Shown piece after piece: positions 25,370 to 34,142 of a stretch of 64,000 bases of DNA. Source of the stretch: Akkermansiaceae bacterium (GTDB lineage Bacteria; Verrucomicrobiota; Verrucomicrobiia; Verrucomicrobiales; Akkermansiaceae). The notes under the pieces were generated by a model, which searched no databases, was not told the origin of the DNA, and saw nothing but the letters and a program-made list of their open reading frames with translations. The position numbers and the translations under genes were made by a program. Within the stretch, counting starts at the first letter, position 1; every line of letters starts with the position of its first letter. Location of the stretch: assembly GCA_024233135.1 (NCBI GenBank), contig JACKPZ010000013.1, forward strand, positions 48,500 through 112,499, written 5' to 3'.

Positions 25370-26098
25370 CGCCGCGCAGGCCGCGCGCACCGCCGCGCCA
25401 TGCGCCGCCACCCGCGCGCCGATGTCCGCCTTGCTCGGTGTTTCCAGCGTGAAGGACAGCGGGCAACCGAGGTCCGCCAGATAGATCGCCTCCGGCCAGC
25501 CTTCCGGAATATCCGCCTTGGCGGCATGGAAAATCCATCCCGGGCCGCGCGGTTCGTGGCCGTCGATGTCCGCGCCGGACTCCGCCGGAAACCACGGCGC
25601 GACCGCTTCGAGGATGGCCCGCGCGCGCTGCGGCTTGTCTTCCGTTAGATTGATCTCGTAAAAGTAGAACCCGCTCGTTTCCCAGTCCTCGTGAAGCGAG
25701 AGAAACAAGTCCGGCACCGGCCGGCCGAGCAACCATTCCGCATGTGCCGCCGCCTCCGCGCTGCGGCGCGTGAAGTAATCGCGGTTCAGGTCGATGCCCT
25801 CCGCGTTCTCGCGCGTGCCCGCGGCGAGCCCGGTGGGATTGAGCGCCGGGCAGATCGTCCAGTCGGCCGGGCCGGAGAAAAACCCTTCGTCGAGCAGCTT
25901 GAGCAGCGCGAGCGGGCCGGCCGGTTCGTCACCGTGCATGCCTCCGGATAGATAGACGCGTTTCCCGTTTGCCGGTTTTTCCCAGGCCATCAGCGGACCC
26001 GCCGCCGTCTCCGCGATCTGCGTCCCGCGGAATCCCGCGCGCCGCGCCGCCGCCGCGAACGCATCCGCGAATCCCTCCCATGACCATGCTCCTTCCAT
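25358..26098 (-). CDS. M14-like zinc carboxypeptidase / murein peptide amidase-type
   Basis: 246 residues. Zinc-binding H55-x-x-E58 lies in SGGMHGDEPAG. ICPALNPTGLAAGTRENAEG and DLNRDYF are substrate-binding segments of the M14 family. LFLSLHEDWETSGFYFYE supplies the third zinc His. There is no signal peptide, so it should be cytosolic, like MpaA, which trims murein peptides during recycling; succinylglutamate desuccinylase-like enzymes are an alternative. It is convergent with the epimerase gene (12-bp overlap) and starts 5 bp after the methyltransferase-like gene ends, so it is probably its operon partner. Confidence 0.85.
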   Translation of the reverse strand: MEGAWSWEGFADAFAAAARRAGFRGTQIAETAAGPLMAWEKPANGKRVYLSGGMHGDEPAGPLALLKLLDEGFFSGPADWTICPALNPTGLAAGTRENAEGIDLNRDYFTRRSAEAAAHAEWLLGRPVPDLFLSLHEDWETSGFYFYEINLTEDKPQRARAILEAVAPWFPAESGADIDGHEPRGPGWIFHAAKADIPEGWPEAIYLADLGCPLSFTLETPSKADIGARVAAHGAAVRAACAASGC

Positions 26099-26102
26099 CG
26101 CG

Positions 26103-26735
26103 TCACACGATGACGCGCCCGCCTCCGGACCGCAACCCCCCAGCGCCGAAGACCGCGATCCGCCGGTCCACCGACTTGCCGGGCGCGTCGTCGAGCGGGC
26201 GGGTCCGCGGGTTGGTGAGTTCGGCCAAACGATGCAGTCCGAGGTCCATCAGGCAGGCGGTGGCCAGTTCGTGCTCGTGGTCGAAATACGAAGTGATCAT
26301 CAGCAGGCCGTCCGCTTTCATCCGCCCGATCGCATGGCGGAAGATCCGCGTCCACACCGGCGCGTCGGTCCAGAAATTCTGATGCCGCAGGAACACGAGG
26401 TCGAAGTCCGGAAGTCCGTCCATCCGCAGCGAGGCGTCGCCGTGGCGGAATTCGATCTCGTCCGCCGGCCGCCGGGCGGGGCTCCATCTGGCGCGGGCCT
26501 CGCGGATTTCGGCCGCGCGGATATCGATGCCCAGATAGAAGCGCCGGGTCGCGCGCGGCGCCGCGGTTTCTAACAGCACACCCGTTTCATCCGCGCGCCC
26601 GCAGGCGAGGTTGAAGATCGCCACCTCATCCGGTGCCGTCCATCCCGCGGTCTCCAACGCAAGCGCGAGCGCGGGCCGCAGCCGCTCCATGTCGCCGGTG
26701 AGGCCGGGAAACGAGTAGTCGAGCGCTGGTTCCAT
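26103..26735 (-). CDS. SAM-dependent methyltransferase-like protein
   Basis: 210 residues from the Met of MEPALDYSF; an alternative Met six codons upstream (26753) is equally possible, and neither has a clear ribosome site. The class I fold is visible. Motif I is degenerate, FNLACGRADETGVLL rather than a Gly-rich loop. YLGIDIRAAEI ends beta-2 with the acidic residue, then EFRHGDAS and FDLVFLRHQNFW. The Cys in place of a Gly in motif I is unusual. Substrate unknown. It stands between the AraC regulator upstream and the M14-like gene downstream, all on the minus strand, with short gaps. Confidence 0.75.
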   Translation of the reverse strand: MEPALDYSFPGLTGDMERLRPALALALETAGWTAPDEVAIFNLACGRADETGVLLETAAPRATRRFYLGIDIRAAEIREARARWSPARRPADEIEFRHGDASLRMDGLPDFDLVFLRHQNFWTDAPVWTRIFRHAIGRMKADGLLMITSYFDHEHELATACLMDLGLHRLAELTNPRTRPLDDAPGKSVDRRIAVFGAGGLRSGGGRVIV

Positions 26736-26776
26736 CGGGCACGGGTTTCCCATGGATTCCGGCCGCTTGGCAATCT

Positions 26777-27961
26777 TCACCCGGAGCGATGCCTTCGGTG
26801 CTCCGCCGGACTCATGCCGGTGTTGCGGACGACGAAGTTGCAGAAGGCGGACGCGGAATCGAATCCGCACCTCCGCCCGATGTCGCCCAGGTTGTCCTCG
26901 CTGCCACGGATCAAACGGACGATTTCCTCGCAACGGCGGGCGCGGGCGAAGCGGCTGACGTCGATGCCGTAGGCGTCCTTGAATTTCTGCTTCAGGGTCT
27001 TCGGGGCGTAGCCGGAAACGGCGGTCAACTGGTCGAGTGTCACGCCTTCGAGCAGGTGGCGGTCGAGGAAACGCTTCGCCTTCTCGACATTCAGGTCGCA
27101 GGACAGTCCGCCGGTGCTCTTGCGGATGGCGATGCGTTCGCAGGAGAGGAGCTGGTCCCGGGGAGCGCTCCCGCCGTCCTCCGACATCGACCGCACGAAC
27201 TCCGCAGCGACGTTTCCCACCTTTCGCCCGGGAAGGACCACCGACGAGAGCGGGCAGTTCCCGGTGAGTCCCACCAACCGGTCGCCCTGGCCGAGGACCG
27301 CCACCTCTCCCGGGACATCGATGCCCAGTGACAGCGCTGCCTCGCAGACCATCGCCCCGATGTAGTCGTCCTCCGCGAGCAGAGCCACCGGTTTCGGGCA
27401 GTTCCGCAGAAACTCGCGGAGCGGTCGCGAAAGGGCTCCTTCCCAGAGCAGTTCGGGCGACTTTTCGGGATCCTTCCCGCCGATGTCGTGACAGACCCAT
27501 TCCATGCCCTGTGCCAGCGCGAGTTCGCGCATCGCCGAGGCCCGGTGCTCCAGCTTGCCGCCGGTCATGACCCGGTTTCCGACGTAGCCCGCCACTTCGA
27601 AGCCGAGATGTTTGAAGTGTTCCACCGCGAGCCGGCCGATGGACCCGCGGTCGAAGGAAACGTTCACCAGGCGGCGGACAGGCAGATCGGCGGGAATGCT
27701 CGCACCGCACACCACGGTGGGCAGATCCCACGTCGAAATCACCTTCCAACTCCGGCAATCCATCGCCCGGGGCCAGAACACCACCCCGGCGATGTGCCGG
27801 GCGAACGCCTTCCGTGCCTTCACCTCCTCAAGATGGAGCTCGATCACGCGCCATTCGGGATTCCGATTCACCCAGTCGATGACGCCTTCGCGCACCTCCC
27901 GCGCGAACTTGTAGAACAAGGGCAGCAGCAGCGCCAGATTGCGGGTGCCGTTCGTTTCCAT
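26777..27961 (-). CDS. XylR-type transcriptional regulator (LacI-like sensor, AraC DNA-binding)
   Basis: 394 residues from the ATG ending at 27961 (METNGTRNLALLLPLFYKFA), close to the 392 of E. coli XylR. Open frame continues upstream but overlaps the divergent gene. Residues 8-280 form a periplasmic-binding-protein sensor with AGVVFWPRAM, VSFDRGSIGRLAVEHFKHLGFE and DVPGEVAVLGQGD. The last 100 residues are an AraC HTH pair (LDQLTAVSGYAPKTLKQKFKD and LGDIGRRCGFDSASAFCNFV). Such proteins bind a sugar and activate glycan-use genes. It is divergent from the choice-of-anchor protein at 28089, with 127 bp between starts, so it may control that gene and the surface block. Confidence 0.9.
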   Translation of the reverse strand: METNGTRNLALLLPLFYKFAREVREGVIDWVNRNPEWRVIELHLEEVKARKAFARHIAGVVFWPRAMDCRSWKVISTWDLPTVVCGASIPADLPVRRLVNVSFDRGSIGRLAVEHFKHLGFEVAGYVGNRVMTGGKLEHRASAMRELALAQGMEWVCHDIGGKDPEKSPELLWEGALSRPLREFLRNCPKPVALLAEDDYIGAMVCEAALSLGIDVPGEVAVLGQGDRLVGLTGNCPLSSVVLPGRKVGNVAAEFVRSMSEDGGSAPRDQLLSCERIAIRKSTGGLSCDLNVEKAKRFLDRHLLEGVTLDQLTAVSGYAPKTLKQKFKDAYGIDVSRFARARRCEEIVRLIRGSEDNLGDIGRRCGFDSASAFCNFVVRNTGMSPAEHRRHRSG

Positions 27962-28088
27962 TCGGAGAATGGCAGGATGCGGGAATGTCCGGAAATGTGA
28001 AGTCGAATGTCCGCAATGAAAATTGACCGGACCTTCCCCTTTCTGCTGCCATCCAAACTCAAGTTTTTTGCTGTTCCGTTTGTTGTCC

Positions 28089-30698
28089 ATGTCCCAATCC
28101 AACTCCTCCTCCTCCATGATTCATCGATCCGACTCCTTTCGCCCGCCATTCGGCGGGGCGTGTTTCTCCCTGCCTGCGAAGCGCCGTTTCGCGAGCCGCA
28201 TGTTCGCAGCGGCCCTGCCGCTTCTCGCCACGCAGCTCTCCGCCACCGAAATCATCCTGATGGATTACGATGATGGCGACGCCGGCAACGGCGTGCACGA
28301 CGCCAACATCAACAGCGGCGACATCGGGGTGCAGGACTGGATTGGCGACCTCCAGTACAGCACCTCCAACGTTTCGGGAGTTGGTTCCAACCAGAACCTG
28401 ATCATGGGTTCGAACCGGACCGCCTCCCACACCTTGGAAACGACCGGTTACTCTGCTGACGTGGGCCACACCCTCACCCCCTCGTTCATGTGGCGGACGG
28501 CAGCGAACTGGGATGCCGACGACCGTCCGGTGTTCAGCATCTTCTACACCGATGACGACACCATCACCGGCAGCCCGACCGATCTGTTCTCCTACGAGGT
28601 TCCCACGGCCGGCACGGGCACGTATCGGGTGGAGGACGTCCCTTCCCACGTGATCGTCGATCCCGGGGCGACGGGGAAAACCCTCTTTGTCCGGCTTGCC
28701 GACAACGCCAGCGCCATAGGCGGCGAATTCTACCGTGCGGACAACATCTTCGTTTCGGTGGAAGACACACCGGTCAGCCCGATCCTCGCGGTTGATTCCT
28801 CGTTTTCCTTCACCGACACGAACGGTGGCGGCAGTTTCTCGATTCCGGTTTCGCATCCGGCAGGCGCGGGCGCGACCACGGACCTGACCATCTCGGGCGT
28901 GACTCCGACCGGTGCCGATGCCGGTGATGTCGCGGTCACCACGTCGTTCAATCTGGTCGTCGCCCCCAACGGCAGCAGCCAGATCGACTTCACCTTCACG
29001 CCCAGCTCCGGGGTGGGAACCTACACGTTCGATCTGGAGATCGCTTCGGACGATGTATCGCAAACTTCCCCGCGCGTGGTTCCGGTGCAAATCGAGGTGC
29101 TGCCGAGCCCCGCGCTCACCGCGCCGGACACGTTCACCGCCCTGAACGACGGGACGTCGATGAACTATGTGATTCCGATTTCCAACGACGCGGCGAACAG
29201 CACCACCGCCCTGTCCATCACCGACGTCCAAGCCACCGGCACCGACGCCCTCGACGTCTCGAACATCGTCTTTCCTCCCAGCGTCGCAGCGGGTGCCAGC
29301 GATTCGATCACCTTCGACTTCGAACCGTCCATCGGCGGCGGGACCTACACGTTCGACATCGAGATCACCTCGACGGACCAGAGCCAGTCGAGCCCTCGTT
29401 CGATTCCGGTCACCATCACCGTGCAGGACCCGGTGATCTCGGTTGCCTCCGCCTCGCTTGATTTCGGAAGCTTCGCCTCCGCTCCCGGCCCGCAGGTGCT
29501 CACGCTCAGCGTCACCAATACCGGCGGTGCCACCGATCTGACCATCGACGCCTTCGGCTCCTACATCGATGGCGCGACGGAGTTCGCGGTCACATCCTAT
29601 CCCGGGCCGATCGCTCCCGGCGCGTCCGCCGACATCGAGATCACCTTCACGCCCGGAGCGGCGGAAGGCCTGTTCACCGGCACCCTGCACATTCTTTCCG
29701 ATGACTTCGCCGGCACCGAGCCGCAGATCGCCCTCAAGGCGCTTGTTTTCCCGGCCGGAAACAACGTGGCGGCCGTGGACTTCGGCTCCGCCGCATCCCC
29801 CGTCGCACCGGACTACACCCAGTTCATCGCCGCGGAGGGTGCTTCGCAAACCATCGGAGGCGTGGGCATCCAGATCACATCCGCCCAAGCTGACATCTCC
29901 GCCGGCACGGGAGCGCAGGCTGATCCGTTGTATGCCGATCAGGCGCGCACGACGTTCAACGGAGCGGTTGGCAACTACATCAGCGTGATCCTCAGCGGCT
30001 TTGACACCGGTACGCTCAACTTGGTCAGCTTCCACGACTACAACTACGGCGCCGGCGTGCCCTTGAATCTGGTGTTTGGCGAAGTGGGAGGAACACTTGA
30101 CCCGGTCGCCAGCAACATCAGCCGCCCGAGTTCCGCTTCCTACACCGCCGCGGTCGAGTCCGGGAAAACCTACGAACTCCGCATCACCGAAAACGGCAAC
30201 GCCAATCTCGCTTACATCAGCGGCCTGCTGCTTTGGGGCGATTCGGTGCCCGGCGGCACGCCCTTCGGGAACTTCGTCTCCGCCGCCGGCCTCGACCCGG
30301 AAACCACCGGCCTTCCCGGACTCGATCCCGACTTCGACGGCGTAGCCACCGGTGTCGAGTGGGTGGTCGGCGGATCGGCCAATGATCCCGCCAACCCGGA
30401 CACCGGGAAACTTCCGACCGGCACGACGGTCAACGCCGATCCTGACAACGACACGGTTTCCTCCGACTATCTGCTCTTCAGCTACCGCCTCAGCGACGCG
30501 GCCGCGGCCGATGCCGGCACGGCCGTCTCCGTGGAATACGGGGGCGATCTCTCTGGTTGGACCACCGCCACGGATGGCGTGGATGGCGTGGTGATCCTGA
30601 CGACAGCGGACGGCTACGAAACGGGCGTCGCCCGCGTCGATGTTTACATTCCTGTCGGTGCGACTGAACTATTCGCCCGTCTGAAGGTTGAGCTCTGA
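28089..30698 (+). CDS. exported choice-of-anchor / HYDIN-type beta-domain protein
   Basis: 869 residues if started at 28089; starts at 28116 or 28200 are also possible, and the last puts the hydrophobic FAAALPLLATQLSA right at the N-terminus. An N-terminal domain of about 200 residues has a D-rich segment. Next come two tandem domains of about 105 residues with the repeated ending GTYTFDLEI/GTYTFDIEI...SPR, then an ASPM-SPD-2-HYDIN-like domain (LSFDFGS-type LDFGSFASAPGP). The C-terminal module has an Asp-rich DPDFDGVATGVEWVVGG and ends FARLKVEL. This module recurs in the gene at 45193. Likely a surface adhesin or scaffold, divergent from the regulator at 26777. Confidence 0.8.
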   Translation: MSQSNSSSSMIHRSDSFRPPFGGACFSLPAKRRFASRMFAAALPLLATQLSATEIILMDYDDGDAGNGVHDANINSGDIGVQDWIGDLQYSTSNVSGVGSNQNLIMGSNRTASHTLETTGYSADVGHTLTPSFMWRTAANWDADDRPVFSIFYTDDDTITGSPTDLFSYEVPTAGTGTYRVEDVPSHVIVDPGATGKTLFVRLADNASAIGGEFYRADNIFVSVEDTPVSPILAVDSSFSFTDTNGGGSFSIPVSHPAGAGATTDLTISGVTPTGADAGDVAVTTSFNLVVAPNGSSQIDFTFTPSSGVGTYTFDLEIASDDVSQTSPRVVPVQIEVLPSPALTAPDTFTALNDGTSMNYVIPISNDAANSTTALSITDVQATGTDALDVSNIVFPPSVAAGASDSITFDFEPSIGGGTYTFDIEITSTDQSQSSPRSIPVTITVQDPVISVASASLDFGSFASAPGPQVLTLSVTNTGGATDLTIDAFGSYIDGATEFAVTSYPGPIAPGASADIEITFTPGAAEGLFTGTLHILSDDFAGTEPQIALKALVFPAGNNVAAVDFGSAASPVAPDYTQFIAAEGASQTIGGVGIQITSAQADISAGTGAQADPLYADQARTTFNGAVGNYISVILSGFDTGTLNLVSFHDYNYGAGVPLNLVFGEVGGTLDPVASNISRPSSASYTAAVESGKTYELRITENGNANLAYISGLLLWGDSVPGGTPFGNFVSAAGLDPETTGLPGLDPDFDGVATGVEWVVGGSANDPANPDTGKLPTGTTVNADPDNDTVSSDYLLFSYRLSDAAAADAGTAVSVEYGGDLSGWTTATDGVDGVVILTTADGYETGVARVDVYIPVGATELFARLKVEL

Positions 30699-30716
30699 TC
30701 ATTTCTTCTCCACTCC

Positions 30717-31604
30717 ATGAATCGGATGAAACATCTCCTCACTTCCTTGCTTTTCGCGCTGCCCTGCGCCCATGCCGCCACCACCTTCCTCGGGACGGTG
30801 GACACCAACTTCAACAACGCGGCGAACTGGGACAGCGGCCTGCCGACCAACACCACTGGTGCCGGAACCATCGCGGCCGGCAAGACCGCGGTGATGACCG
30901 GAAACTATCTGATGTCCAATGATAATGCGATTTCTGTCACGGACATCCACGTCGAAGGTTCGCTCACGACGGGTGCCAACACTCTTCAGATGCTTTCGGG
31001 CACGGTGACCCGAAATCCCGATCTCTGGATCGATGGTGGAACCTTCACCGTCTCGAACGGAGGTGAGATCTACACCGCCGGAGCTGCTGCGGACACCTTC
31101 ATCAATGGCGGCGGAAGCATGATCATTGAGAGCGGAGGTTCCATACGGATCCAGAAGGCGGTGGAGGTGCTGAACGGATCCCTCACATTCGCCGCGGGGG
31201 CTGTCTATACAGGCACTCTTCAGGATGAACTGGTCGTTGGCAGCTCCGGCACCTTGGCGTTCGGATTCGACGCTTCTTTCAACCATCTCGTCGTGCCGGG
31301 TAGCTCACTGCAAATGGAACTCGCTCCGACATCGACACTGGACCTGACGTTCGCCACCGCGCCGACCTCGTACTCCAGTTTCACGCTCGTGACCGATGTT
31401 TCCGGTTTCACGCTTGTCGGTGGTTCCGGCACCGGGGTCTTCGGCAATATCAACGTCACCGGACTCGGCGCGGGGCAGTCGGTGGTGGTCGATTACGGCA
31501 CCACGACGGCCGGCGAACTGGCGATCACCATCGTTCCCGAGCCGTCGCCCTGGTGGCTCGGTCTTGCGGGCGGAGGTTTGTTTTTCGTCCGCCGCCGGCG
31601 CTGA
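30717..31604 (+). CDS. PEP-CTERM surface protein
   Basis: 295 residues. Signal peptide MNRMKHLLTSLLFALPCAHA, then beta-strand repeats rich in Gly, Thr and Asn (NAANWDSGLP and GNYLMSNDNAI). The C-terminus is a complete sorting tag: VPEP, a hydrophobic helix (WWLGLAGGGLFFV) and RRRR. Such tags are cleaved by an exosortase and the protein is exported, often to the outer surface. No exosortase gene lies in this window, so it must be elsewhere. It follows the choice-of-anchor gene after 18 bp, so an operon is likely, and precedes the sulfatase by 18 bp. Confidence 0.9.
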   Translation: MNRMKHLLTSLLFALPCAHAATTFLGTVDTNFNNAANWDSGLPTNTTGAGTIAAGKTAVMTGNYLMSNDNAISVTDIHVEGSLTTGANTLQMLSGTVTRNPDLWIDGGTFTVSNGGEIYTAGAAADTFINGGGSMIIESGGSIRIQKAVEVLNGSLTFAAGAVYTGTLQDELVVGSSGTLAFGFDASFNHLVVPGSSLQMELAPTSTLDLTFATAPTSYSSFTLVTDVSGFTLVGGSGTGVFGNINVTGLGAGQSVVVDYGTTTAGELAITIVPEPSPWWLGLAGGGLFFVRRRR

Positions 31605-31622
31605 CTACGCTACCATCCCTCC

Positions 31623-34130
31623 ATGGCCAGCCGCCGCGATTTCATCAAATATCTCGGCGCCTCCTCGTCGTTCGCCCTCATCCGCACGGCGAGGGCCGAT
31701 GGCGAGCCGGTGGTGGAAACCCGTCCGAACGTGCTGTTCGTCCTGGCCGACCAGTGGCGCGGCTCGGCGCTCGAGATGGGGCCGGCCAATGACAACAGCT
31801 ACGCGGAAACCGGCAAGCAGCTCCTCAAGACGCCGCGGCTGAAGGCCTTCGGCGACGAAGGCGTGCGGCTCGACCACGCCTACGCCACCAAGCCGGTTTG
31901 CACGCCGAACCGCTCGGCGATCATCACCGGCAAGTATCCGCACGAGACCGGGATGTTCGACAACGACTTGATGCTCCCGCCCGACATTCCGTGCATGACG
32001 GATGTCTTCAAGGACGCCGGATACCGGACTTACTACGTGGGCAAGTGGCACATGGACGGCACCGGCAAGGGCACCACCGGCACGCCGGCCGCCGGCTTCG
32101 TGCCGAAAAACTGGCGCCGCCGCGGCATCGACCGCTTCGACGGCATGAACCGCGGCCATTCGTATTTCGAGAACTCGTTCATGCTCGATGACGAGGGCAC
32201 CGTGATGCCCGTGCCCGCCGCGAATCCGTCCGGCACGCTCGACGAGCAACTCGCGGACTTCGAGCCTCACCGCCAGGCCGACTTGGTGCTCGACTACCTC
32301 GACGACCACTCGCTCAACCACTCCGGCGAGCCGTTTTTCATCTGGCTGAACTTCGGACCTCCACACGATCCGTTCACGCCTCCGCCTCCGTTCGACACCT
32401 ACGTCCCGGCCCAACTGACCCCGCGGCCGAACAACGACAACGCCTCGAACATGACCGCGTTGTCGAACTACTACGGTCTTTGCGAAGCGCTCGACCACGA
32501 GTTCGGCCGCATGCTCGACAAGATCGCCGCGCTGGGACTCGCGCAGGACACGATCGTCGTCTTCACCTCCGACCACGGCGAGATGATGGGCTCCCATGAC
32601 CTGGTGCGGAAAGGGTTTCCGGAGGATGAATCGTGGCGGGTTCCGTTTCTCGCCCGCTGGAACGGCGAAACCACCGCCGGCGGGACGAGCGATGTCCCTT
32701 TCAGCAGCGCGGACATCATGCCCACGCTGCTTTCGATGTGCGGGCTGGAAATCCCCGACGGCGTCACCGGCAGCGACAAGTCCGCCCTGCTCCGCGGGCA
32801 GGCCTTCGCCGAAACTCCGGTCTTCGGCGAGAACGAGACAAACTCGACGGTCAGCAACTGGCGCGGACTCGTGAAACGAATCGGCGGCACGATGTTCAAA
32901 CACGTCGTGAAGGTCGATCCCTCCACCTCCCTGCCGCAGAACCTGTTGTTCGATCTGGATGCCGATCCCTTCGAATTGGCCAATCTTTTCGATGACCCGG
33001 CCCACGCCGCCGCGCGCGACGAACTGGTCGCCGGTCTGGCGGCATGGCGTGCATCCACCGGCGATACCTACTGGCCTGCCGCCGCAACCCCGCGCGCGGC
33101 GACGAGTTATGCCAACGAGGTGCCGACACCGGAGAAGATCGAGTCGCGCATGGTGAAAAAGCCCGACGGCAAACATTACCTGCAGGTGAAGTCGATCTCG
33201 CGCGTCTATTTCACGCTCGAGGAATCCCCCGACATGAGCGAGGGCTCCTGGCAGGGCGTCGGCGCGGCGAAACACGGGAACGGCAACTGGTTGAACTTCG
33301 AGATCCCCCAGCCGCCGATCTTCGGCATCCCCCGCATGTTCTACCGCGTGAGGGCGGAGGGAACCGCGAACGTCACGCCCGGGGAAAGCACGGATTTCAT
33401 CGACGGGGGGAACGTCGCGGGAACCACCAGCGCCGACTGGAGCAACGGCGCGCCCACCGCCGCCAATCCGGGGACGATCGGCCTCGACATCACCGGCGGC
33501 AGCATGGGCGGGGATCTCGTTGACGTGGTCATCACCCAGCTCGCCGGCACCATCGTGATCAACTCCGGTGTCGCGGCCGACCGCACCTTCCGCGGCTCGA
33601 CGCACTACACGCTCGTCGGCGGCGTGTTCCGCCGGACCACCGCACATGTTCTGCGGCTGGGAAACAACACCGCGGCTTCCGATGTCGTCTTCCACATCGT
33701 GGGCGGACTGCTCGATCTATCTGCCGCCGCGGGTTCCACCGGTGTCGTCTTCATGGGCACCGATTCCGTGCTGCGCGTGTCCGGCGGAACCGTCGATGTC
33801 TCCGGCAGCCAGATCTCGCTGCACGTCACTTCAAGCCATACGAACTCCGCCTTCCTCGAGTTCACGGAGGGCGGCGAGGGCACGGTCACCTGCGCCACCC
33901 TGATCTTCCAGCCGGGCAAACTCGGATATATCAACTTCGAGTCCGACACCACCGGAACGCTCACCGTCACCAGCGACATCTCGAACGATGGTGCGGTCCT
34001 CACCGGCACGCGAGCCCAGCAATTCGAGGCTCTCTGGACCGCCGGCAGGCTCCGCTTCAATGATGACAACCTTGGAAATTTCGCCGATGTCTTCGAAGTG
34101 ACCGGGGACACCCTGCGGCTGAAGAGTTGA
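31623..34130 (+). CDS. Tat-exported sulfatase fused to a beta-solenoid tail
   Basis: 835 residues. The N-terminus MASRRDFIKYLGASSSFALI has the twin-arginine motif S-R-R-D-F-I-K, so the folded enzyme is probably exported by Tat. The sulfatase domain (about 35-470) has VLADQWRG (metal Asp43), C93-T-P-N-R with Cys for formylglycine, TGKYPHETG, VGKWHMDGTG and SDHGEMMGSH. From about 520 a domain with WLNFEIPQPP and MFYRV leads into about 220 residues of beta-solenoid (TSADWSNGAPTAANPGTIG, GGLLDLSAAAGSTG) like autotransporter passengers. Fusion of this tail to a sulfatase is unusual. The gene is convergent with its likely maturase (13 bp between stops). Confidence 0.92.
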   Translation: MASRRDFIKYLGASSSFALIRTARADGEPVVETRPNVLFVLADQWRGSALEMGPANDNSYAETGKQLLKTPRLKAFGDEGVRLDHAYATKPVCTPNRSAIITGKYPHETGMFDNDLMLPPDIPCMTDVFKDAGYRTYYVGKWHMDGTGKGTTGTPAAGFVPKNWRRRGIDRFDGMNRGHSYFENSFMLDDEGTVMPVPAANPSGTLDEQLADFEPHRQADLVLDYLDDHSLNHSGEPFFIWLNFGPPHDPFTPPPPFDTYVPAQLTPRPNNDNASNMTALSNYYGLCEALDHEFGRMLDKIAALGLAQDTIVVFTSDHGEMMGSHDLVRKGFPEDESWRVPFLARWNGETTAGGTSDVPFSSADIMPTLLSMCGLEIPDGVTGSDKSALLRGQAFAETPVFGENETNSTVSNWRGLVKRIGGTMFKHVVKVDPSTSLPQNLLFDLDADPFELANLFDDPAHAAARDELVAGLAAWRASTGDTYWPAAATPRAATSYANEVPTPEKIESRMVKKPDGKHYLQVKSISRVYFTLEESPDMSEGSWQGVGAAKHGNGNWLNFEIPQPPIFGIPRMFYRVRAEGTANVTPGESTDFIDGGNVAGTTSADWSNGAPTAANPGTIGLDITGGSMGGDLVDVVITQLAGTIVINSGVAADRTFRGSTHYTLVGGVFRRTTAHVLRLGNNTAASDVVFHIVGGLLDLSAAAGSTGVVFMGTDSVLRVSGGTVDVSGSQISLHVTSSHTNSAFLEFTEGGEGTVTCATLIFQPGKLGYINFESDTTGTLTVTSDISNDGAVLTGTRAQQFEALWTAGRLRFNDDNLGNFADVFEVTGDTLRLKS

Positions 34131-34142
34131 CGTGCCGTCACT

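Noticed and set aside
28059..30035. Minus-strand open frame of 658 codons
   Set aside because: Antisense to the choice-of-anchor gene; Gly/Arg/Asp-rich translation with no motif.
31605..33695. Minus-strand open frame of 696 codons
   Set aside because: Antisense to the sulfatase, which has all family motifs.
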